From a virus, in the IMG/VR virus record IMGVR_UViG_3300043466_001189, positions 1 through 57,895 of that record: a stretch of 57,895 nt of DNA. One strand, given 5' to 3'. The notes beneath the pieces are model-generated. The model was not told the origin of the DNA. It worked only from the letters and a program-made list of their open reading frames with translations, and searched no databases. The position numbers and the translations under genes were made by a program. Each line of letters starts with the position of its first letter. Position 1 is the first letter of the stretch. Shown here one piece after another: positions 23,158 through 28,641 of the stretch.

Positions 23158-23231
23158 TGGCTGCTCATCATGGATTCGAACCACAATACCCTGAGTCAGA
23201 GTCAGGAGTCCTACCGTTAGACGAATGAGCA
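23158..23231 (-). tRNA. tRNA-Gln(CTG)
   Basis: 74 nt. Acceptor TGCTCAT/ATGAGCA, anticodon stem CCTGA/TCAGG with loop CTCTGAC, discriminator G and encoded CCA. Confidence 0.93.
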
Positions 23232-23236
23232 ACAAA

Positions 23237-23310
23237 TGGTACTGCCTAGTGGAATCGAACCACCGTATTGCGTTCCACAGACGCACGTTCTACCATTGAA
23301 CTAAGACAGC
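23237..23310 (-). tRNA. tRNA-His(GTG)
   Basis: 74 nt. Acceptor GCTGTCT/AGGCAGT with wobble pairs, anticodon loop CTGTGGA, T-arm GGTGG-TTCGATT-CCACT and encoded CCA. The -1 G usual for tRNA-His is not encoded. Confidence 0.9.
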
Positions 23311-23319
23311 ATAATAAGT

Positions 23320-23413
23320 TGGAAACGATAGGAATCGAACCTATCAATACTCGCTTTCGCTATACAGTTATCGGCCGATTCCGTATAGTTACTCACTTTC
23401 TACAGCCACTTCC
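23320..23413 (-). ncRNA. tRNA-like RNA with long hairpin replacing the anticodon arm
   Basis: 94 nt. Acceptor GGAAGTG/CGTTTCC and T-arm ATAGG-TTCGATT-CCTAT are clear. The centre instead forms a near-palindromic hairpin CTATAC...ATCGGCCGAT...GTATAG and a short GCGAAAGC hairpin. No CCA is encoded and no anticodon loop with U33 is found. Confidence 0.55.
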
Positions 23414-23452
23414 AGCAGCTTGCTGATGCCTTTCGCATTCGTTTCCATAAAT

Positions 23453-23529
23453 TGGTTGCGGGAGTGGGATTCGAACCGCACGATCTGCTGGTTATGAGCC
23501 AACCGAGATGACCGCTTCTCTATCCCGCA
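23453..23529 (-). tRNA. tRNA with anticodon CAT (Met or Ile2)
   Basis: 77 nt. Acceptor TGCGGGA/TCCCGCA, anticodon arm GTTGG-CTCATAA-CCAGC, discriminator A and encoded CCA. It is the second of three CAT tRNAs. Confidence 0.92.
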
Positions 23530-23535
23530 ATATTA

Positions 23536-23617
23536 GCACTGCCAAGGGAATCGAACCCTTTACCTAGGACACTCCCGCTTGAAGGCAGGAAGGTGTATCC
23601 AACACACTCCAGCAGTA
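23536..23617 (-). tRNA. tRNA with candidate anticodon TCA (UGA-reading)
   Basis: 82 nt. Acceptor TACTGCT/GGCAGTG (two G-T pairs), D-arm GTGT-GTTGGAT-ACAC and T-arm AAGGG-TTCGATT-CCCTT. Anticodon helix TCCTGC/GCGGGA encloses CTTCAA, giving U33 and anticodon TCA but a 6-nt loop (or 8-nt loop if the last pair opens). No CCA is encoded. Glu(TTC) is a separate gene next door, so TTC misreading is less likely. Confidence 0.6.
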
Positions 23618-23623
23618 TCAAAT

Positions 23624-23698
23624 TGGCAGCGCATAAGGGAATTGAACCCTTCTCCCCGGATTGAAAGCCCAGTATTCTGACCACTAAACTAATGCGCC
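23624..23698 (-). tRNA. tRNA-Glu(TTC)
   Basis: 75 nt. Acceptor GGCGCAT/ATGCGCT, anticodon loop CTTTCAA, T-loop TTCAATT, discriminator G and encoded CCA. Confidence 0.93.
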
Positions 23699-23704
23699 TT
23701 GAAT

Positions 23705-23788
23705 TGGAGGACTGGGTGGGACTCGAACCCACGGTGTTTGCATAGCGGATTAAAAGCCCGCGCCGTTCGCCACTACGGTAACCAGTCC
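23705..23788 (-). tRNA. tRNA-Lys(TTT)
   Basis: 84 nt. Acceptor GGACTGG/CCAGTCC, anticodon arm GCGGG-CTTTTAA-TCCGC and encoded CCA. The variable region is longer than usual for Lys. Confidence 0.92.
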
Positions 23789-23840
23789 GTTTGTTGTAGT
23801 GCAGCTACTTCTATGGGCTATATGCTATGCAAGCACGAAT

Positions 23841-23914
23841 TGGCTGGAAGACTAGGGATCGAACCTAGATTCGTGGTTTCAAAGACCACCGTCCTACCGT
23901 TAGACGATCTTCCA
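23841..23914 (-). tRNA. tRNA-Gln(TTG)
   Basis: 74 nt. Acceptor TGGAAGA/TCTTCCA, anticodon arm GTGGT-CTTTGAA-ACCAC, discriminator G and encoded CCA. Confidence 0.96.
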
Positions 23915-23959
23915 ATAAACTAAATATCCTTGTCAATCACTCACATAATGGAGTATACT

Positions 23960-24244
23960 ATGGATATGTATCTAAGTCAAATCATTTATTTGCCCTTTTC
24001 TTGGGACACAACTGAAACTGTGCCTTGTCGTGGGCAAATTTTAGACATTCATCATTATCAAGCTTTATATTCTTTGCTTGGCACCCGTTGGGGTGGCGAT
24101 GGGCAAAGTACATTCGCAATGCCTGACTTGCGCCCGTGGAATGATGTAGGCCCAGACTATGGTCATCGCACTCGTCGTGAGTGGCACGAAGATGAACTTG
24201 TACCACATATGGCAATGAACGGGCTTTATCCTTCACACGGATAA
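23960..24244 (+). CDS. Phage tail collar-domain protein
   Basis: 94 residues from ATG 23960, chosen because GGAG lies 6 nt upstream. The motif IIYLPFSWDTTETVPCRGQI, YQALYSLLGTRWGGDGQSTF and AMPDLRPW is the tail-collar / microcystin-dependent-protein core. It usually forms part of tail fibres or small adhesins; here it is a free-standing single domain. It is plus-strand, wedged between tRNA-Gln and tRNA-Ile with 1 nt to the tRNA 3' end. It was probably inserted into the array. Confidence 0.85.
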   Translation: MDMYLSQIIYLPFSWDTTETVPCRGQILDIHHYQALYSLLGTRWGGDGQSTFAMPDLRPWNDVGPDYGHRTRREWHEDELVPHMAMNGLYPSHG

Positions 24245-24245
24245 T

Positions 24246-24320
24246 TGGTTGGCACAGAAGGTAACGATCCTTCCACCCCTGTCTTATCAGGACAGTGCTC
24301 TACCTCTGAGCTATGCGCCA
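24246..24320 (-). tRNA. tRNA-Ile(GAT)
   Basis: 75 nt. Acceptor TGGCGCA/TGTGCCA, anticodon loop CTGATAA, encoded CCA. The T-loop is ATCGTTA rather than TTCGANN. Confidence 0.9.
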
Positions 24321-24514
24321 ATGATTCGTTACACCTTACAGGTTTAGCCCTTTCGCGAACAGAGTCAGCAATCCTGTATTCGTAAGCTTTCCCTCATGTT
24401 GGGCTTACTAGGTCTCCCCTGACTTATCTAGAAAGTCGGGTAACTTTTATGTGGCGGCAATATTAACGACCTTTGCTCTTATAATCGGGACGGTCATGCG
24501 AGTGCCACAAAATT
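24321..24514 (-). ncRNA. Candidate structured RNA region between tRNA-Ile and tRNA-Tyr
   Basis: 194 nt without a gene. On the minus strand: a TGTGG/CCACA helix closing about 60 nt with inner GACC/GGTC; a CCC-GACTT-TCTAGAT-AAGTC-A-GGG hairpin; GTAAGC/GCTTAC; and ACAGG/CCTGT. May be one or two stable RNAs. No known family is recognised. Confidence 0.5.
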
Positions 24515-24597
24515 TGGTGGGCAGGTGCGGTTACGATCCACTCCCTTAAGGATGGGTTTTACAGACCCACTGCTAGAACCACTAGCTTTACCTACCC
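24515..24597 (-). tRNA. tRNA-Tyr(GTA)
   Basis: 83 nt. Acceptor GGGTAGG/CCTGCCC, anticodon arm GGGT/ACCC with loop CTGTAAA, short class II variable hairpin and encoded CCA. The T-loop is ATCGTAA, as in the neighbouring Ile tRNA. Confidence 0.9.
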
Positions 24598-24603
24598 GTT
24601 ATA

Positions 24604-24677
24604 TGGTGCCGCATGAGAGAATCGAACTCCCATCAGAGGATTACAAAGCCCCTGTACTGCCATTGTACTAATGCGGC
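24604..24677 (-). tRNA. tRNA-Thr(TGT)
   Basis: 74 nt. Acceptor GCCGCAT/ATGCGGC, anticodon loop TTTGTAA, T-loop TTCGATT and encoded CCA. Confidence 0.93.
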
Positions 24678-24758
24678 GTTATTAAGTGTCGGCCTCACAG
24701 TTATTCGGCCGACTGTCTGACATTCATGACGGATGTTAATGCGTAGTCAGATCATTGT
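24678..24758 (-). ncRNA. Two-hairpin spacer RNA between tRNA-Thr and tRNA-Ala
   Basis: Minus strand shows TCTGAC/GTCAGA enclosing ACAT/ATGT, followed by a 7-bp GTCGGCC/GGCCGAC hairpin. No T-run and no gene. May be a processing spacer or a stable RNA. Confidence 0.4.
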
Positions 24759-24833
24759 TGGTGGAATGCTAGGGAATCGAACCCTATCGTCCGCCGTGCA
24801 AAGGCGGCATGCTCCCGTTATCATCAGCACCCC
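24759..24833 (-). tRNA. tRNA-Ala(TGC)
   Basis: 75 nt. Acceptor GGGGTGC/GCATTCC with two wobbles, anticodon arm CCGCC-TTTGCAC-GGCGG and encoded CCA. Confidence 0.94.
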
Positions 24834-24838
24834 GTTAT

Positions 24839-24912
24839 TGGCACCAGTGCAAGGATTCGAACCCTGACAAGAGGTTTTGGAGACCGCTGTGCTACCGTTA
24901 CACTACACTGAT
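24839..24912 (-). tRNA. tRNA-Trp(CCA)
   Basis: 74 nt. Acceptor ATCAGTG/CACTGGT, anticodon loop CTCCAAA, discriminator G and encoded CCA. Confidence 0.94.
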
Positions 24913-25035
24913 TAGAATTAGTTGGAGTTTTTTAGAGAGTTCCCCATCCTCTATGCGTGACGATCACTCGTGTTACGGAGCCACATATCACGAATTGGCG
25001 AGGGTTCCTAAAGGAGTATACCCACAACTTATCAA
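24913..25035 (-). ncRNA. Candidate structured RNA between tRNA-Trp and tRNA-Pro
   Basis: 123 nt with no gene. Minus strand shows an AGTTG/CAACT closing helix, TCGTG/CACGA, GTGA-TCG-TCAC and TAGAG/CTCTA stems. No known RNA is recognised. Confidence 0.4.
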
Positions 25036-25114
25036 TGGTCTGCGAGGAAGGATTCGAACCTTCGATCCCCTGACTCCAAATCAGGTAGGGACGGCCAGAC
25101 TCCCCTACACGCAG
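25036..25114 (-). tRNA. tRNA-Pro(TGG)
   Basis: 79 nt. Acceptor CTGCGTG/CTCGCAG, anticodon arm CCTGA-TTTGGAG-TCAGG, T-loop TTCGAAT and encoded CCA. Confidence 0.95.
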
Positions 25115-25200
25115 TTGAATTGTGAATACCGTATGACTGACAGGATTTGTCTCCCTTTGTTTAGAGTCGTTATCTGCACGGTAATCAAGACAGAACGACT
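25115..25200 (-). ncRNA. Spacer with alternative long stems upstream of tRNA-Pro
   Basis: 86 nt after the GIY-YIG gene. AGTCGT/ACGACT and TACCGT/ACGGTA helices are mutually overlapping, so alternative folds are possible. No gene. Confidence 0.3.
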
Positions 25201-25809
25201 TTAGAATTTTCTACCTTTATTATAACCCAACTCAAGCCAAGAGTCAAGTTTTTCTTTCTTGATTTTTCTATTCTCTATTCCGTTTGTGATCCAACAAGTG
25301 CCATATTGCGAAGTTTCTTTGCCTTTCTTTAGGGACATTGCTTCACTGATCTTTTGCTTGTGATCTTCGGAAAGATTTTTGTTTTTCCATGTGTCATATT
25401 TCACAAGTCCGGCATCATGACGATCTTTCAACATCTTAGATATATGAGGATTCTTACGACCTCTGAGACTTTTGGCAATCTTCTGCCCAATGACTGAATG
25501 ATCTTTGCCGAGATTGTTTAGACCTGTTTTGTTGAGATAACCCCAACCGCCTTTACCACCTTCACAAAGATTGTAGTTGATTTCTGTATCAGGAACAACT
25601 AAGATACTTTCCAACAGATTCATATGATCTTCATCTTTACAGATGTGTAGTATCTCTTTATGAAAGTTATCTACACCATATTTTTTGATGGCATATTTCA
25701 GTAGTTTGCCTGATCCAAGATAATCATCATTCAAATCTTTTGTTTGATGTTTGCCGATATAGAACTTGCCGTTCACAAGATTGGTTGTTTTGTAGATAGT
25801 ATAGAACAT
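25201..25809 (-). CDS. GIY-YIG homing endonuclease (Seg-like)
   Basis: 202 residues. The N-terminus has the GIY-YIG core (FYTIYKTTNLVNGKFYIGKH), then KYAIKKYGVDNFHKEIL, a NUMOD3-like LSEDHKQKISEAM and the C-terminal WITNGIENRKIKKEKL found in free-standing phage endonucleases. T4 SegB sits in the T4 tRNA cluster in the same way. Likely mobile, cutting at intron-less sites to spread itself and nearby tRNAs. A TACTAAATA element lies 35 nt upstream. Confidence 0.9.
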   Translation of the reverse strand: MFYTIYKTTNLVNGKFYIGKHQTKDLNDDYLGSGKLLKYAIKKYGVDNFHKEILHICKDEDHMNLLESILVVPDTEINYNLCEGGKGGWGYLNKTGLNNLGKDHSVIGQKIAKSLRGRKNPHISKMLKDRHDAGLVKYDTWKNKNLSEDHKQKISEAMSLKKGKETSQYGTCWITNGIENRKIKKEKLDSWLELGYNKGRKF

Positions 25810-25843
25810 CAGGAAGCCTCAGGATACAATAGGGTTTACGATC

Positions 25844-25852
25844 TATTTAGTA
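25844..25852 (-). promoter_or_regulatory. Late-promoter-like TACTAAATA before the GIY-YIG gene
   Basis: TACTAAATA on the minus strand, 35 nt before the ATG at 25809. It is embedded in the tRNA-Asp 3' flank. Confidence 0.4.
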
Positions 25853-25869
25853 TCCTGAGGACTTCAATG

Positions 25870-25940
25870 CGACCTATGCGAGACTCAAACTCGCTACACC
25901 TCTTAGACAGAGAGGAGTGATATCCATTCACTAATAGGCC
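25870..25940 (-). tRNA. tRNA-Asp(GTC), no encoded CCA
   Basis: 71 nt without CCA. Acceptor GGCCTAT/ATAGGTC, anticodon arm CCTCT-CTGTCTA-AGAGG and T-arm GCGAG-TTTGAGT-CTCGC. The 3' end continues as discriminator G then CATT. Confidence 0.9.
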
Positions 25941-25946
25941 TTGAAT

Positions 25947-26021
25947 TGGAGAACCAGGTGAGAATTGAACTCACGACACGCGGGTTAAGAGGCCGCTACT
26001 CTACCACTGAGTTACTGGTCC
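25947..26021 (-). tRNA. tRNA-Lys(CTT)
   Basis: 75 nt. Acceptor GGACCAG/CTGGTTC, anticodon loop CTCTTAA with a C31-C39 mismatch, and encoded CCA. Confidence 0.9.
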
Positions 26022-26027
26022 TTGAAT

Positions 26028-26103
26028 TGGCTGGATAGCTTGGATTCGAACCAAGGTCATCCTCGTTAACAGCGAGGCGCTCTACCGCTGGAGCTACTAT
26101 CCA
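26028..26103 (-). tRNA. tRNA-Asn(GTT)
   Basis: 76 nt. Acceptor TGGATAG/CTATCCA, anticodon arm CCTCG-CTGTTAA-CGAGG, discriminator G and encoded CCA. Confidence 0.96.
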
Positions 26104-26105
26104 AT

Positions 26106-26128
26106 ATTCTACTTTCGTCAGTAGTCAC
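26106..26128. repeat. Left arm of 23-bp perfect inverted repeat
   Basis: Exact inverted copy of 26223-26245. The pair encloses the tRNA-like element and would form a 23-bp helix in the transcript. Confidence 0.95.
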
Positions 26129-26222
26129 ATCATCATATGAGATTCGAACTCATGCCTGCGGATTTCGGCCGCCGTGCTTCCCCTACACCAATGAATGACT
26201 TGTCGCTGGTGGCCACCTGCTA
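26129..26222 (-). ncRNA. tRNA-like element clamped by inverted repeats
   Basis: The interior has T-arm ATGAG-TTCGAAT-CTCAT, D-like GTG/CAC, and an anticodon-like GCGG-CCGAAAT-CCGC hairpin with C at position 33. The acceptor TCATTCA/ATGATGA has two mismatches. A GGTGGCCACC palindrome lies on its 5' side. It is either a decaying tRNA or a dedicated tRNA-like RNA. Confidence 0.6.
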
Positions 26223-26245
26223 GTGACTACTGACGAAAGTAGAAT
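26223..26245. repeat. Right arm of 23-bp perfect inverted repeat
   Basis: Exact inverted copy of 26106-26128. Confidence 0.95.
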
Positions 26246-26330
26246 GTGAGGCTGTGCTGAGTCACAGACCCTCACTGGATATTTCGCTACTCAGTGCGCC
26301 TTTGAGAAGAGCAAAGGTACTCATAGGAAC
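26246..26330. ncRNA. Tandem hairpins beside the inverted repeat
   Basis: GTGAGG-CTGTG...CACAG...CCTCAC, then CACTG/CAGTG, then CCTTTG-AGAAGAG-CAAAGG. Three consecutive hairpins in an 85-nt gap without a gene. The strand is not certain because stems are symmetric. Confidence 0.4.
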
Positions 26331-26353
26331 TTAACAATGTCAATCAGCAGTAG

Positions 26354-26572
26354 TTACGTGCAAACATGCACGACAAAAAAACCTTTTACACCTTCGCTCT
26401 TCAGCTTGTTTATAAGCTGCTTCTTCGCTTCGGTATACGTGCCACGAATCCAGATTACGTCTTCCATAGACTTTGGATTTCGCGTTTCACTAAAAGCCCA
26501 ACCGCCTATACCGCGGGGTTTGCGACCGTGAGCCAGTTCGAAGTCAGTCGTATCGAATTCGATCTTCAGCAT
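26354..26572 (-). CDS. Small hypothetical protein (72 aa)
   Basis: 72 residues: MLKIEFDTTDFELAHGRKP...VIWIRGTYTEAKKQLINKLKS. Looks like a small alpha/beta protein. It lies downstream of the bidirectional terminator, so it needs its own promoter. Not recognised. Confidence 0.6.
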   Translation of the reverse strand: MLKIEFDTTDFELAHGRKPRGIGGWAFSETRNPKSMEDVIWIRGTYTEAKKQLINKLKSEGVKGFFVVHVCT

Positions 26573-26644
26573 TCAGCTTCTCCTCATCAGTTACAAAAAG
26601 AATATATCACACTGATTCGGTCTTTGCAAGCACTTTTTTAAAAG

Positions 26645-26676
26645 AAAAACCCCGAAACTTTCGCTTCGGGGTTTTA
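26645..26676. terminator. Bidirectional intrinsic terminator
   Basis: AAAACCCCGAA / TTCGGGGTTTT stem with an 8-nt loop; A/T runs on both sides allow termination of both strands. Confidence 0.92.
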
Positions 26677-26702
26677 AAAACTAAGTCTTTACGATGACTT
26701 AA

Positions 26703-26783
26703 CTACATAGAACCCCTCATCACACCTGCCCATGCTGGCTGGCGTGTCTCTTGATTAATCGTGAATGGGTAATAATGTTTCAT
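26703..26783 (-). CDS. Small peptide gene (26 aa) ending in TAG
   Basis: MKHYYPFTINQETRQPAWAGVMRGSM. It has an exact TATAAATA 25 nt upstream and a strong terminator downstream, so it forms a complete small transcription unit. Reading through TAG would add about 31 codons across the terminator. Function unknown. Confidence 0.5.
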   Translation of the reverse strand: MKHYYPFTINQETRQPAWAGVMRGSM

Positions 26784-26807
26784 TTTCGTCTTTCTTAAAC
26801 TGTATTC

Positions 26808-26815
26808 TATTTATA
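26808..26815 (-). promoter_or_regulatory. T4-late-type promoter TATAAATA
   Basis: Exact TATAAATA on the minus strand, 25 nt before the ATG of the 26-aa gene. Confidence 0.6.
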
Positions 26816-26856
26816 CAACATCCTAGCAGGATTTTATTAGGTTGTCAACTTTTTTT

Positions 26857-26933
26857 TGGTGCGAAAGGTGGGACTCGAACCCACAGAACTCGGTTTTTGA
26901 GACCGATACGTATACCTATTCCGTCACTCTCGC
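26857..26933 (-). tRNA. tRNA-Leu(CAA)
   Basis: 77 nt. Acceptor GCGAGAG/CTTTCGC, anticodon loop CTCAAAA, T-arm GTGGG-TTCGAGT-CCCAC and encoded CCA. Its 5' 16-18 nt overlap the end of a coding region. Confidence 0.93.
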
Positions 26934-27092
26934 CCAGTATTGCCTGATTAGGCCTATGATAACAAGTGTAACAGCACCAATCATCAATGCACTATATGTG
27001 ATAACACCAGTGTTACTCAACAGCATATCTACAATCCACATGAAACCTACCCATGTAACACAGAAACATCCTCTATCAAACCATTCGTTCAT
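26916..27092 (-). CDS. Small membrane protein (58 aa) overlapping tRNA-Leu, TAG stop
   Basis: 58 residues with two hydrophobic segments (CFCVTWVGFMWIVDMLL and SALMIGAVTLVIIGLI). The SD GAGG is 7-8 nt before ATG. The last codons and the TAG stop are inside the tRNA-Leu(CAA) 5' end. Function unknown. Confidence 0.65.
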   Translation of the reverse strand: MNEWFDRGCFCVTWVGFMWIVDMLLSNTGVITYSALMIGAVTLVIIGLIRQYWARVTE

Positions 27093-27109
27093 TATATATC
27101 CTCAAAGGT

Positions 27110-27201
27110 TGGTCGGCGTGCTTGGATTCGAACCAAGTCAAGAACACTCATCTAGTGCTAAAGGGATTATAAGGCCCTCCCGTGTACCAACACCCACGCC
27201 G
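27110..27201 (-). tRNA. tRNA-Ile(TAT) with long variable arm
   Basis: 92 nt. Acceptor CGGCGTG/CACGCCG, anticodon loop CTTATAA (C31-T39 mismatch), a 6-bp variable stem AGCACT/AGTGTT and encoded CCA. A class II variable arm with an Ile anticodon is unusual. Confidence 0.85.
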
Positions 27202-27348
27202 TTATTTCTCTACGTATCGTTTTGTTTCATGACCACATTTAGAACAATGCAGCTTGCCGTCCCAGTCATCCCACAAAGAGGTTTCTTTATAGTGACCTTT
27301 TTCACAAGACTTACAGCGTTTGCCGTCCATGTCAATGTGTGTCATCAT
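27202..27348 (-). CDS. Small zinc-finger protein (47-48 aa)
   Basis: 48 residues with RCKSCEKGHYKE and LHCSKCGHETKR, two CxxC knuckles forming one zinc site. The second ATG (27345) is the more likely start (GGAG 6 nt upstream). The stop abuts tRNA-Ile(TAT). Confidence 0.75.
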   Translation of the reverse strand: MMTHIDMDGKRCKSCEKGHYKETSLWDDWDGKLHCSKCGHETKRYVEK

Positions 27349-27360
27349 CAACTCCGCATT

Positions 27361-27436
27361 TGGTGCGCCCGCTCAGATTCGAACTGAGGATCGGACGGTT
27401 ATGAGCCGTCAGCATTAACCGCTATGCTACAGGCGC
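27361..27436 (-). tRNA. tRNA with anticodon CAT (Met or Ile2)
   Basis: 76 nt. Acceptor GCGCCTG/CGGGCGC, anticodon arm GACGG-CTCATAA-CCGTC and encoded CCA. Third CAT tRNA; none has initiator hallmarks. Confidence 0.93.
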
Positions 27437-27440
27437 GAAT

Positions 27441-27516
27441 TGGTGCCCCTTGACAGATTCGAACTGTCCCTTGAGCGATTTTAAGTCGCTTGCCTCTACC
27501 GCTGGGCTAAAGGGGC
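27441..27516 (-). tRNA. tRNA-Leu(TAA)
   Basis: 76 nt. Acceptor GCCCCTT/AAGGGGC, anticodon arm GCGA/TCGC with loop CTTAAAA, T-loop TTCGAAT and encoded CCA. Confidence 0.95.
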
Positions 27517-27523
27517 GTATTGT

Positions 27524-27790
27524 TTAGTCCTTCATTGCGCCGAACATGAAGCCCTTGCGAGGATCACCCCACTCAGTCTCAGCACGAACACGAACATATC
27601 GTGCGCGAGTGTCGGCTGTATTAGGATTAGGCACAGTAACCCACGGGTTCTTACCCTTTAACCATGCCTTCTGCAAGAGTGTCCACTTATCAATAGCGGA
27701 ACGTTCACGCTTGATAGCCTTTGACAGACTACGATTTGCTTCACGTTCACCCTTAGAGGTGTAAGCAGACTTAGACTTCGGTGCAGACAT
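27524..27790 (-). CDS. Small basic hypothetical protein (88 aa)
   Basis: 88 residues, basic and Trp/Arg-rich (REANRSLSKAIKRERSAIDK, RARYVRVRAETEWGDPRKG). It lies between tRNA-Leu(TAA) and tRNA-Arg(TCT). Possibly nucleic-acid binding; not recognised. Confidence 0.65.
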   Translation of the reverse strand: MSAPKSKSAYTSKGEREANRSLSKAIKRERSAIDKWTLLQKAWLKGKNPWVTVPNPNTADTRARYVRVRAETEWGDPRKGFMFGAMKD

Positions 27791-27812
27791 TTACTTTCTC
27801 CATTACAAAAAT

Positions 27813-27895
27813 TGGCGACCACTGAGGGATTCGAACCCCCATTTTCAGCTCCAGTTACGTCTAGTCGGGTAGAAGCCGACCTCGGCTAAGTGGCC
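27813..27895 (-). tRNA. Atypical tRNA-Arg(TCT) lacking a visible D-arm
   Basis: 83 nt. Acceptor GGCCACT/AGTGGTC, anticodon arm GTCGG-CTTCTAC-CCGAC (U33, TCT), T-arm GGGGG-TTCGAAT-CCCTC, discriminator G and encoded CCA. Only 8 nt (TAGCCGAG) precede the anticodon arm. A 23-nt region containing GTAACTGGA follows it, as in the Arg(ACG) gene. Confidence 0.75.
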
Positions 27896-27906
27896 TTTTG
27901 AATATT

Positions 27907-27914
27907 TATTTATA
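27907..27914 (-). promoter_or_regulatory. TATAAATA element before tRNA-Arg(TCT)
   Basis: Exact TATAAATA on the minus strand. Its -10 spacing would start transcription almost at the tRNA 5' end. Confidence 0.55.
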
Positions 27915-28098
27915 CAAATTCGTCAACAGGAAAACCCCTGATATATAGACCATCAAGAAATTTCTGACCTATCATGTGAGCATCATCGCTATTCACGAAG
28001 AACTGTTCCCAGATACAATCGTCATCTTCGAAACAATATAGCATGAACCCTGCGCGGTTGTCAACCATTTCAAAACTTACATCATACGACTTAACCAT
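27910..28098 (-). CDS. Small hypothetical acidic protein (62 aa)
   Basis: 62 residues (MVKSYDVSFEMVDNRAGFML...). Overlaps the upstream zinc-site gene by 8 nt. Not recognised; similar in style to 28409-28630. Confidence 0.6.
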   Translation of the reverse strand: MVKSYDVSFEMVDNRAGFMLYCFEDDDCIWEQFFVNSDDAHMIGQKFLDGLYIRGFPVDEFV

Positions 28099-28357
28099 TG
28101 TTTACATGCTCACCACAAAAATCATTCTTGTTCTTTTCAATAATCTTAGGATACCGAGTACACTTGCGATAGTTTATATGCCGATCATATTTGGCTTCCA
28201 TAAGTTCAACTTCAAAACTAAGCATCATGAAGTCACCGAAGAACTTCTGCCAAAACGTCTTCTGTGACCAGATTTCATCAGCAGTCTTTGGCTTCTCAGC
28301 CTTAGGATATCTCTTGGCCCAGATACAGTTTTCACAACTAGAAGCAATCTTGCTCAT
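28091..28357 (-). CDS. Putative zinc-binding protein (88 aa)
   Basis: 88 residues from ATG 28357 (SD GAGAG upstream). Cysteines in SSCENCIW, YRKCTRYPK and DFCGEH suggest one metal site. It has its own sigma70-like promoter. Not otherwise recognised. Confidence 0.65.
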   Translation of the reverse strand: MSKIASSCENCIWAKRYPKAEKPKTADEIWSQKTFWQKFFGDFMMLSFEVELMEAKYDRHINYRKCTRYPKIIEKNKNDFCGEHVNNG

Positions 28358-28384
28358 GTCATTAACTCTCTCTTTTATGCACAC

Positions 28385-28412
28385 ATAATAGCATATCTGT
28401 TGCCATCGTCAA
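28385..28412 (-). promoter_or_regulatory. Sigma70-type promoter
   Basis: TTGACG-16-TATTAT on the minus strand, 28 nt before the ATG at 28357. Confidence 0.65.
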
Positions 28413-28630
28413 GAGAATTCTGCATCAAATATGTCATTGATATCAATGAGAGATTTTGTGGTCATAAATCTTGGTGTCCAACCATCAAACGCACCACCCT
28501 TGTTCAGAAATTGAGTGTATTCTGAAGCTTCATCTTCAAAGAAAAACGCTTTGATGATCTGATCCGTATGAGTTTCATATACAAGCCAAGAATAGTCATT
28601 GTCATCAAGTACAACTTCATAGTTCTTCAT
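28409..28630 (-). CDS. Small hypothetical protein (73 aa)
   Basis: 73 residues (MKNYEVVLDDNDYSWLVYETHTDQ...). Acidic, probably alpha/beta. It follows the helicase gene by 11 nt, in the same transcription unit. Confidence 0.6.
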   Translation of the reverse strand: MKNYEVVLDDNDYSWLVYETHTDQIIKAFFFEDEASEYTQFLNKGGAFDGWTPRFMTTKSLIDINDIFDAEFS

Positions 28631-28641
28631 GTTTTCTCTCC

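Noticed and set aside
23520-23923. Protein reading frames across tRNA genes
   Set aside because: They translate tRNA sequence; the tRNAs with T-loops, CCA and anticodon arms explain the conservation.
26645-26676. CRISPR-like or transposon inverted repeat
   Set aside because: The palindrome with A/T runs is a standard bidirectional terminator; there is no array and no transposase in the window.
15544-27895. A prophage attachment site or integrase in the tRNA array
   Set aside because: No integrase or tyrosine-recombinase motif occurs and no direct repeat of a tRNA 3' end was seen; the T4-type replisome indicates a lytic phage.
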